A stretch of DNA of 64,000 bases from JAVDCA01 sp035293985 (lineage in GTDB: Bacteria > Pseudomonadota > Alphaproteobacteria > Rhizobiales > Xanthobacteraceae), in contig DATGLS010000040.1 of the NCBI GenBank assembly GCA_035293985.1, positions 62,001 through 126,000 of the forward strand, given 5' to 3'. Below are positions 8,959 through 15,989 of the stretch, piece by piece. Positions within the stretch are counted from its first letter, which is position 1; each line of letters begins with the position of its first letter. A program made the position numbers and the translations under genes. The notes under the pieces are model-generated. The model did not search any database, had not been told where the DNA came from, and saw only the letters and a list, made by a program, of their open reading frames with translations.

Positions 8959-10881
8959 ATGCCGCTTTCCTCCTCCGATCGCGCCTTGGGCGGTCTCCTG
9001 GTCGGTCGCCGCGTGATCACCCTGCCGCAGCTCGACGAGGCGACGGCGCTCGCCGAGACCTGGAACGTTCGCCTCGGCGACGCGCTCCTCTCGCGCAACT
9101 GGATGGACGCGCGTCGCTACTACGAGACCTACGCGCGCCACTTCGACCTTCCGTTCGTCGATCTCATCGCCGAGCCGCCCGATCCCGCGTTGGTGTCGCG
9201 GGACGACGCGGATGATTGCGCGCGGCGGCTCACCTTGCCGTGGCGCATGCGTGACGATCGCATCGCGATCGCGACCGCCGAGCCCGGGCCGGAAACGGTG
9301 CTGTTCGCGCGCGAGCGCTGGGGCACGGCCATCGAGTTCGTGGTCGCGTCCAAATTCGACATCGTCTACGCGATCCAGACCACCTGCGCCGACACGCTCT
9401 CGGACGCGGCGGTGTTCGAGCTGGTTGATCGCGACCCGGCGATGTCGGCGCGTCAAGTCGCAAGCCCCATGCAGGTCGTGCTCGGCTACGTCCTGCTCAC
9501 GGCGCTGCTGGTCGGGCTCGCGATGGCGCCGATCATGACCCTGATCGTGCTCAATGCGCTCGTCAGCGTTTTCTATTTCGGCGGCTTCGTCTTCAAGGGC
9601 ATCCTGATGTCGGTCGGCGGCGCGCGCTCCACCGAGGCCGATTATCGCATCGCCATCGAGGCGCGCGCGCTGCGCGTCGACGAGCTGCCGGTCTTCACCG
9701 TGCTGGTGCCGATGTTCCGCGAGGCCGCCATGCTACCGGGGCTCGCGCAGGCGCTGCGCAACCTCGATTATCCGCTGGGCAAGCTCGACATCAAGATCGT
9801 GCTCGAGGCCGGCGACCAGGAGACCATCGAGGCGGCGCGCGGCCTCGGTCTCGAAGGCGTGTTCGAGATCATCATCGTGCCGCCATCGACGCCGCAGACC
9901 AAGCCGAAGGCGTGCAATTTCGCGCTTCGCTTCGCCCGCGGCGAATATCTCGTCGTCTACGACGCCGAGGACCGCCCCGAGCCCGACCAGCTGCGCAAGG
10001 TGGTCGCGACCTTCCGCCGCTCGCCGCCGCATACCGCCTGCCTCCAGTGCCGGCTCAATTACTACAACGTCAGCGAAAACTGGCTCACTCGCATGTTCAC
10101 GCTCGACTACGCGCTCTGGTTCGACCAGATGCTGCCGGGGCTCGAGCGCCTCGACATGCCGATCCCGCTCGGCGGCACCTCGAACCACTTCCGCACCGAC
10201 GTGCTGCGCGAGCTGCACGCCTGGGATCCGTTCAACGTCACCGAGGATGCCGATCTCGGCATCCGCATCGGGCACAAGGGCTACCGGGTCGGCACCGTCG
10301 ATTCGACCACCTACGAGGAGGCGAGCTGCCGCGCCGGCCAGTGGATCAAGCAGCGCTCGCGCTGGATCAAGGGCTACCTGCAGACGCTGCTCGTGCACAC
10401 GCGCCGGCCACTCGCGCTGGTGCGCGGCACCGGCGTGGTCGGTTTTCTCGGCTTCATCTTCTTCATCGGCGGCACCGTCCTGGCCGGCCTGCTCAATCCG
10501 ATCTTCTGGCTGATCTACGGCGGCTGGCTGGTCACGTCCGCGACCGGACTCGATCCGGTGTTTCCGCAATCGCTGCTGTTCATCTGCCTGTTCAACCTGA
10601 TCGCCGGCAACGGCGCCTTCATGTATCTCAACATGCTCGCGCCGCTCCGCCGCGGCTGGCTCGGCCTCGTGCCCTACAGCCTCACGACGATGGGCTATTG
10701 GGTGCTGATGTCGATCGCCGCCTATCGCGCCCTGTGGCAGCTCATTCGTCATCCGCACTTCTGGGAAAAGACCCAGCACGGGCTGTCACGGCACCCATCC
10801 GCGCAGACGGGCCACTTCGGAACGGCGCATGGCGCCACACACGGCGCCGCCCATCATGTCTCGCCTGGGGTCGCCCGATGA
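8959..10881 (+). CDS. Membrane family-2 glycosyltransferase with N-terminal MshEN-like domain
   Basis: A 640-residue inner-membrane enzyme. Residues about 8-75 form two MshEN-like motifs (LGGLLVGRRVITLPQLDEA and RLGDALLSRNWMDARRYYE), a fold that binds c-di-GMP in MshE and NfrB. Two transmembrane segments follow (about 170-215). The GT2 domain starts near residue 244 (FTVLVPMFREA) and has the metal-binding DAED at about 334, the TEDAD acceptor-site motif at about 427 and QRSRWIKG at about 464, corresponding to the Q-x-x-R-W of processive synthases. At least four C-terminal membrane helices and a His-rich tail complete it. The gene is co-transcribed with the BcsB-like gene and overlaps the next gene (ATGA). 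The closest described concept is E. coli NfrB, in which the MshEN domain is C-terminal. Confidence 0.85.
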   Translation: MPLSSSDRALGGLLVGRRVITLPQLDEATALAETWNVRLGDALLSRNWMDARRYYETYARHFDLPFVDLIAEPPDPALVSRDDADDCARRLTLPWRMRDDRIAIATAEPGPETVLFARERWGTAIEFVVASKFDIVYAIQTTCADTLSDAAVFELVDRDPAMSARQVASPMQVVLGYVLLTALLVGLAMAPIMTLIVLNALVSVFYFGGFVFKGILMSVGGARSTEADYRIAIEARALRVDELPVFTVLVPMFREAAMLPGLAQALRNLDYPLGKLDIKIVLEAGDQETIEAARGLGLEGVFEIIIVPPSTPQTKPKACNFALRFARGEYLVVYDAEDRPEPDQLRKVVATFRRSPPHTACLQCRLNYYNVSENWLTRMFTLDYALWFDQMLPGLERLDMPIPLGGTSNHFRTDVLRELHAWDPFNVTEDADLGIRIGHKGYRVGTVDSTTYEEASCRAGQWIKQRSRWIKGYLQTLLVHTRRPLALVRGTGVVGFLGFIFFIGGTVLAGLLNPIFWLIYGGWLVTSATGLDPVFPQSLLFICLFNLIAGNGAFMYLNMLAPLRRGWLGLVPYSLTTMGYWVLMSIAAYRALWQLIRHPHFWEKTQHGLSRHPSAQTGHFGTAHGATHGAAHHVSPGVAR

Positions 10882-12365
10882 CGCGCACCTTCACGGCCGC
10901 GCCGTTCGTCCTGCTCGCCTTCGCGACCGCGCTGGTGCTGGCTGCCGTCACGGTGCGCACCGGCTTCGTCTCCGATGACGCCATGCGGCTGTGGGCCGCC
11001 TCGATCACGGCCGGCGAAGGCAATATCGCGGTCGGCCGCATCGTCGCGGCTTATCCGACCTTTCCGTTCTGGGCTTCGGCGCTGACCGCGCTCATCGCGC
11101 CTGCCGGCACGCCGGCGCCCGCGCTGGTCGCGGCGATCATGTTCGCGCTGATTGCCGGCATCTGGTTCGTCTCGCTGCGGGCCGCTGGTTTTGTCCGCGT
11201 GTCGACCGTGCTTGCCGCCGCGCTGCTCGTGTTTCACCCGGTGCTGCTGCGCGCCGAGATCGACGGCCCGTCGGAGATGTTTCTCGCCGCCTTCCTGTTC
11301 ATGTTCGGCGTCGCGCTCTTCGATCTGCGCCGGCGCGGTGCGACCGCGGACGTGATGACGGTCGGCCTTGCGCTGCTCGGCCTAGCCTTCTCGCATCCCA
11401 TGGGTGCCGCGATCGCGCTCGCCGCCGTGCCGTTTCTCGCCTTGGCGGTGCGCCCGGTCCTGGTCGCCAACTCGGCGTTCAACGTCGTCGTCGCGCTCGT
11501 GTTTCCGACCGTCTTCGCGGTCGGCGCTTTTGTTTATTCCTCATGGGTATTTCCCGGGGCCGGATGGAGCTTTTTCGCGGCGCCGGCCGAAAGCCTTGCG
11601 ACCTGGCGGGCGAGCGTCGCCCACATTTTCGGCGAAGGGTTGACCGGGATCGCGGCGTTCGACGCGAGCCTCGCAACCATCGTCGCGTTGATGTTCGGCG
11701 CCCCCGTGGTCTACGTCGCGCTGCGGTGGGTCGCGCGCCGTCGGCCGCTGGTCGTGCCGGCGCTGGTGTTCAGCGCCGCGGTGGTCACGGCGGCGGCGCT
11801 GACGATCGCGACCGGACTGTTCGGCGAGCCGACCGCGATCGCGGTGGCGGCCCCGGTGCTCGCCGCCGTCGTGATGGTGCGCGTGCCGGATCTTGCGGCG
11901 CGGCCGGCGGCGGCGCTGGCGCTACTGGTTGCCGGCTGGATCGGGGGTCTTGCGACCCTGCCGCTCGTCGATCCCGGCGCTGCCGGCCATTTGCGCGCCG
12001 CCATCGCGGGGGGCGAATCCGATCGCACCGATGCGCTCGCCGCCGGTGGCGCCGCGGTCGGGCATGACGGTGTGCTCGCCGATACCGACAATGCCCCCGC
12101 CCTCGTGCTCGGGCGCGGCAGCGCGCGCGGCATTTACGGGCCGGCCAGCGAGCCGTTCCACCTCGCGCTGATCTTCTCGCGGCTCGATACGCCCTTCGTC
12201 GCGGTGCCCGATCCGCAGAGCCCGATCGGCGTGAGCGATCGATTGAACAAAGCGTTCCCGTCACTTTATCGACGCGGCGCGATCGGTTATCGACTCATAT
12301 ACCACAACGATACTTGGAGGCTTTACAGCCGCATTCCGAATGTTGCGAGTAAAAAGGATTACTAA
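10878..12365 (+). CDS. Polytopic membrane protein, possible glycosyltransferase-39-like
   Basis: A 495-residue protein with about ten to twelve predicted membrane helices and a hydrophilic C-terminal part of about 120 residues. Its first extracytoplasmic loop carries FVSDDAMRLW, where the paired Asp resembles the acidic loop of GT-C fold (PMT/ArnT/GT39-like) transferases that use lipid-linked sugars. That assignment is only suggestive. Its ATG overlaps the stop of the glycosyltransferase (ATGA), so it is translationally coupled and probably acts in the same polymer pathway, for example by modifying the chain or supplying sugar on the periplasmic side. The last 100 bases of the gene become AT-rich. 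Confidence 0.75.
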   Translation: MTRTFTAAPFVLLAFATALVLAAVTVRTGFVSDDAMRLWAASITAGEGNIAVGRIVAAYPTFPFWASALTALIAPAGTPAPALVAAIMFALIAGIWFVSLRAAGFVRVSTVLAAALLVFHPVLLRAEIDGPSEMFLAAFLFMFGVALFDLRRRGATADVMTVGLALLGLAFSHPMGAAIALAAVPFLALAVRPVLVANSAFNVVVALVFPTVFAVGAFVYSSWVFPGAGWSFFAAPAESLATWRASVAHIFGEGLTGIAAFDASLATIVALMFGAPVVYVALRWVARRRPLVVPALVFSAAVVTAAALTIATGLFGEPTAIAVAAPVLAAVVMVRVPDLAARPAAALALLVAGWIGGLATLPLVDPGAAGHLRAAIAGGESDRTDALAAGGAAVGHDGVLADTDNAPALVLGRGSARGIYGPASEPFHLALIFSRLDTPFVAVPDPQSPIGVSDRLNKAFPSLYRRGAIGYRLIYHNDTWRLYSRIPNVASKKDY

Positions 12366-12421
12366 CAGGTCCGCGGGATAATAAGAGCACAAATTAATAG
12401 GTATAAGTACGGAGAAACCCC

Positions 12422-13387
12422 ATGCGGATACTGGTGGTCGATGATATCGAGGACTCGCGCGATATCACCGAAGCGGCGTTGCTCTCGGCCGGCTACAGCG
12501 AGATCGTGATGGCGGCGTCGGCCTGGGAGGCGCTCAAGGCGCTCGATGTCGGCCGCACCGTCGAGGGAGCGCCCCACGTCGACATCATTCTGCTCGACAT
12601 CATCATGCCAGAGATGGACGGCATCGAGGCCTGCGCCCGCATCCGGCGCGACCGGCGCTACGCCGACATCCCGATCATCATGGTCACGTCGCTCGACGAC
12701 ATGGACTCGCTCTCCAACGCCTTCGTCGCCGGTGCCAACGACTACGTCACCAAGCCGATCAACCGCATCGAGCTCGCGGCGCGCGTGCGCTCGGCCCTCA
12801 AGCTCAAGGCCGAGCTCGACCGCCGGCAGGCGCGCGAGCGCGAGCTGCTCACCTTCCTGTCGAGCTGGGGCGATCGGCGCGCCAACCTGTGGATCGACGA
12901 GGCGACCGGGCTGTTCGTCGGCGAGGTCGCCGAGGCCTATATCGCGGCGGGCGCGAAATATCCGGGCGAGGACGTGGTCTCGGTGATCGCCCTCGAGCTC
13001 GATCGCTTCGAGGCGTTTCGCGCCGCCAACGGCGAGGAGGCCTCACAGGGCGTGCTGGCGCAGGTCGCCCGCGCGGTGCGCGGGCTCGCCGCCACCATCG
13101 GCATCATTCCGGCCGCTTACCGCAACGGCATGATCATCCTGGTCGCGCCCGAGCTCGCCGCCGGCTCGGCGCGCCAGCTCGGCGAGGCGCTGTGCTCGAC
13201 CGTCGCGCGGTTGCGCCTGCGCAACCCCGAATCGGTCGGCTCCGATCACGTGACCGCGAGCGTCGCGACGGTCACCGGTCAGGCGAAGGGCGGCACCGAC
13301 CGAATCTTCCTGCTCACCCAGGCCATCGCCAAGGTGAAGGACGCGATCGCGGCGGGGGGAAACAGGGTGATGGCGCTGCAGATGTAG
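12422..13387 (+). CDS. Response regulator with receiver and degenerate GGDEF domain
   Basis: A 321-residue protein. The receiver (residues 1-120) is complete: Asp7/Asp8, phosphoacceptor Asp59 in ILLDIIMPEMDG, Thr/Ser in MVTSLDD and Lys in YVTKPIN. The second half (about 150-321) follows the length and order of a GGDEF domain, with DEATGLFVGE at the position of DxLTGLxNR, but the active-site loop reads RNGMI where GGDEF should be. It should therefore lack diguanylate cyclase activity, and could still act as a binding or adaptor module. A 56-base AT-rich gap with GGAGAA before the start separates it from the operon upstream. It is a plausible phosphorylation target of the Hpt protein at 6485. 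Confidence 0.8.
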   Translation: MRILVVDDIEDSRDITEAALLSAGYSEIVMAASAWEALKALDVGRTVEGAPHVDIILLDIIMPEMDGIEACARIRRDRRYADIPIIMVTSLDDMDSLSNAFVAGANDYVTKPINRIELAARVRSALKLKAELDRRQARERELLTFLSSWGDRRANLWIDEATGLFVGEVAEAYIAAGAKYPGEDVVSVIALELDRFEAFRAANGEEASQGVLAQVARAVRGLAATIGIIPAAYRNGMIILVAPELAAGSARQLGEALCSTVARLRLRNPESVGSDHVTASVATVTGQAKGGTDRIFLLTQAIAKVKDAIAAGGNRVMALQM

Positions 13388-13403
13388 GGCAGCGGCGCCT
13401 CGC

Positions 13404-13452
13404 GAGCATGATCCCGGAAAGCGGTTGCCGGTGTTCGGAAAAGATCATGCTC
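13404..13452. repeat. Palindromic repeat with GAGCATGATC ends (family D), copy 1
   Basis: Perfect 10-base inverted ends, GAGCATGATC (13404-13413) and GATCATGCTC (13443-13452), enclose CCGGAAAGCGGTTGCCGG. Elements of this pattern are very common between genes in Rhizobiales (from memory). It lies between the response-regulator gene and the outer-membrane barrel gene and may separate two transcripts. A diverged relative lies at 38997-39042. Confidence 0.8.
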
Positions 13453-13516
13453 AATCGAATGGCGAGAGCGTGTTGACGTAACTCATCGCGCCTCGCGCGG
13501 GACGAGGGGGAGTGTC

Positions 13517-14308
13517 GTGTTCAAGCGTTGCGTCGTTGCGTGCGTTGCCGCGTCGTGTGGCGTGCTCGCTATTCCCCCTGTGGCCTTCGCGGGCGCCTGG
13601 ACGCTGCCGGCGGGCGCCGGCCAGATCATGCTCACGACGACCACGAGTACATCCGATCACCTGTTCGGCTTCGGTGCGATACCGCGCTACGACAAGACCG
13701 AGACGCAGGCGCTGATCGAGTACGGCTTCACCGACCGCTTCACCGGCATCCTCATTCCCGGCCTGCAGCACGTCGACATCGCAGCGCCGATCAGCGCCGA
13801 GCGCACCGGGCTCGGCTACACGGAATTCGGCGGCCGCTATGAAATCTTCCAGGGCGATAGCTGGGTCGTGTCCGGCCAGGCGACCGTGCGGGTGCCCGGG
13901 ACCCACGATAGGTCGAACCCGGCGGCGATCGGCTACACCGACTACGAGACCGACCTGCGCGCGCTGTTCGGCCACACCTTCGCGGTCGGGAGCTGGCCGG
14001 CCTTCGTCGATTTGCAGGTCGCGCAGCGCTTCCGCGCCGGCACGCCGCCAGACGAGCTGCGCTTCGATGCGACCTTCGGCGTCCGGCCGGCGCCGCGCTG
14101 GCTGGTTCTGGCGCAGTCGTTCAATGTCATGTCGGAGGGCGCCGGGGGCCCGCCGTTCGGCCGCTACGACTATTACAAGTTCCAGCTCAGCGGCGTGTAC
14201 GAGCTGACCCCCGCCTGGTCGGTCCAAGCCGGCGCCTTCACGGCCTATGCGGGCAGCAACGCGTTGCAGGAGAACGGATTGATCTTGGGCGCGTGGTACC
14301 GGTTCTGA
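13517..14308 (+). CDS. Outer-membrane beta-barrel protein (MetA-pathway/transporter type)
   Basis: A 263-residue protein with a signal peptide ending near AFA (residues 1-25). Its alternating amphipathic strands (GYTEFGGRYEIF, WSVQAGAFTAYAGS) are typical of an outer-membrane barrel, and the last residue is Phe (WYRF), the usual barrel-assembly signal. The opening GAWTLPAGAGQIMLTTT resembles the family annotated as putative MetA-pathway phenol degradation transporters. GTG start with GAGGGGGA upstream. It follows the polysaccharide genes on the same strand after a small repeat, so it may be the outer-membrane component of the same export system, though it is much smaller than BcsC or PgaA. Its stop abuts that of the convergent glycoside hydrolase gene. 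Confidence 0.75.
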   Translation: MFKRCVVACVAASCGVLAIPPVAFAGAWTLPAGAGQIMLTTTTSTSDHLFGFGAIPRYDKTETQALIEYGFTDRFTGILIPGLQHVDIAAPISAERTGLGYTEFGGRYEIFQGDSWVVSGQATVRVPGTHDRSNPAAIGYTDYETDLRALFGHTFAVGSWPAFVDLQVAQRFRAGTPPDELRFDATFGVRPAPRWLVLAQSFNVMSEGAGGPPFGRYDYYKFQLSGVYELTPAWSVQAGAFTAYAGSNALQENGLILGAWYRF

Positions 14309-15364
14309 TCATTCATTCGTCCGCGTCCGCGCACAGGCCGTCGTCCAAAAGCACATCAGCACACCTTCCGCCGGCTTGTGCTGCACCGTGAAATCGCTGT
14401 CCTGCGGGCCGCCCGCGGCAGGATCGGTGAGCCATCGCCAGATCAGCACGCCGTGGATCGCCGGCCGGTCGAGCGCGCCGAGCCAGTCGGCGAGCACCTT
14501 CGCCTGCAGCCGCGGATCGGCGGGCGCCGCACGCTCCTCGGCGCTCTCCCAGGGTTTTGCCGCCGCGCCCTGGGCTGAGCGCAGGCCGATCTCGCCCACC
14601 AGGATCGGCTTGTCGGTGCGCGCCGCCAGCGCATCGAGGCGGTCGGCGATCTCGCGCATGACGCTGCGTCGAAAGGCGCGGTCCTGATCGGCGCCGAGCG
14701 ACGGATAGAGGGTGACGCCGACGGCGTCGAGACGACCCCAGAACGCGACCGCCTCCGCCTCGTCTGTGTTGTGCGCGAAATAGACCAGCGTGCCCGCATA
14801 GGCCGCGCGCGCGGCCGCGATCACGTCGAGCCACTCGGGTCGCCGCGAGGTGAGGACCAGTTCCGTGCCGACCGCGAGCGCCTCGGCGTGCTCCTCGGCC
14901 GCGACGCGGACGATCGGGACGAGGGCCGCGCGATAGTTGGCGAACCAGCGCAACCAGTCTTCCTCGCTGCGCATCGCGATGGCGCCGGCCCAGCTCTGCG
15001 GCACCCAGACATGCGGCTTGACCATGACGGTGAGCCCGAGGGCGCGCGCATCGCGGATCGCGGCGCGCAACTCCGCGTCGGGCATGTCGCTGCCGCGCGT
15101 GATGTCAGCGCTCGTCGGGCTCCCCTGCCAGAGGAACGGGATGACCGCGATGGCCCGCGCGCCGATCCGCTTCGCCTGCGCGAGCGCGCGTCGCGCTCCG
15201 GCGCTGCCGAACGGATGCCCGGCGGCGACGACGACGTTGAGGCCGTCGAGGCGATTCGCGCGCGAAGAAACCGGCATGAGCGCCAGCAGAGCCGTCACGC
15301 AGGCGGCCCGGACGGCCCCGCGCCTAATTGGTCGCGATCCGCGCGAGCACCCGATCGATCGCAT
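14309..15364 (-). CDS. Secreted TIM-barrel glycoside hydrolase (GH113-like)
   Basis: A 351-residue protein with a basic n-region and a hydrophobic signal segment (AACVTALLALMPVSSRA), so probably periplasmic. The fold reads as a (beta/alpha)8 barrel: VMVKPHVWVPQSW, then VGTELVLTS with the likely acid/base Glu, VYFAHN, VGVTLYPSL, and PILVGEIGLRS with the likely nucleophile Glu. This pattern matches GH113 beta-mannanase-like proteins. The start overlaps the end of the upstream receiver gene by 41 bases; a start further inside would shorten the signal peptide. Convergent with the polysaccharide operon, it could trim or edit the polymer made there. Polysaccharide synthase loci usually include such a hydrolase (BcsZ, AlgL, PgaB). 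Confidence 0.78.
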   Translation of the reverse strand: MRSIGCSRGSRPIRRGAVRAACVTALLALMPVSSRANRLDGLNVVVAAGHPFGSAGARRALAQAKRIGARAIAVIPFLWQGSPTSADITRGSDMPDAELRAAIRDARALGLTVMVKPHVWVPQSWAGAIAMRSEEDWLRWFANYRAALVPIVRVAAEEHAEALAVGTELVLTSRRPEWLDVIAAARAAYAGTLVYFAHNTDEAEAVAFWGRLDAVGVTLYPSLGADQDRAFRRSVMREIADRLDALAARTDKPILVGEIGLRSAQGAAAKPWESAEERAAPADPRLQAKVLADWLGALDRPAIHGVLIWRWLTDPAAGGPQDSDFTVQHKPAEGVLMCFWTTACARTRTNE

Positions 15365-15989
15365 GCTCGACCTGCATCGGCGCCGCGCGGCCCGCGATGT
15401 CGCCGTCGACCGCCTCCTCGAGCGCCGCGGCCTCGAGACCGATGCCGGCGAAGCCGTACAGGCGGCTCGCGCCGACGAGCGTCTGGGCGACGTCCTTGAG
15501 GCCGGCCAGCATCGCGCGCCCGTGCGGCTGCGCCAGCTCGGCGCGGAAGGCGCTGAGCGCCATGTGCGCGTCGTCGAGCCGCCACAGGTAGTCGTCCGCC
15601 GGCATCTCGCCGGCCGACACGCAGTCGCGCACCAGGGTCGGCAGCCGCATCGGATCGAACGGCTTTGCGATCACGCCCGCCGCGCCGAGCGACTTGAACC
15701 GTTCGCACTCGTGCGTCTGCGCGCGTGCCGTCATGAACACCACCGGGATCATGGCGGTGCGGCGGTCGGCGCGCAGCTCGGTGAGGGTGGTGACCCCGTC
15801 CATGATCGGCATCATGACGTCGAGCAGGATCAGGTCCGGACGCCACTCGACCGCGTCGCGTAGCGCCTCGCGGCCGGACGGGCATTCACGCACCACGAAC
15901 AGAGGATCGAGGCCGAGCGCGAGATCGATGATCTCTCGGATGTCGGGCTCGTCGTCGACCGACAAGGTGTGGAGATGGAGGTTGATCAT
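15324..15989 (-). CDS. Response regulator: receiver plus Hpt-like domain lacking the His
   Basis: A 221-residue protein. The receiver has Asp12/Asp13, phosphoacceptor Asp57 (LILLDVMMPIMDG), Thr in FMTARAQ and Lys in VIAKPFDP. The C-terminal 90 residues resemble a histidine phosphotransfer helix bundle (DVAQTLVGASRLYGFAGIG), but where an Hpt domain has the phospho-His (AHxLKG) this protein has Gln. It should be unable to accept phosphate there and may act as an inhibitor or docking module. ATG overlaps the stop of the hybrid kinase (ATGA), so the two are translationally coupled and almost certainly functionally paired. It also overlaps the start of the glycoside hydrolase gene. Confidence 0.82.
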   Translation of the reverse strand: MINLHLHTLSVDDEPDIREIIDLALGLDPLFVVRECPSGREALRDAVEWRPDLILLDVMMPIMDGVTTLTELRADRRTAMIPVVFMTARAQTHECERFKSLGAAGVIAKPFDPMRLPTLVRDCVSAGEMPADDYLWRLDDAHMALSAFRAELAQPHGRAMLAGLKDVAQTLVGASRLYGFAGIGLEAAALEEAVDGDIAGRAAPMQVEHAIDRVLARIATN

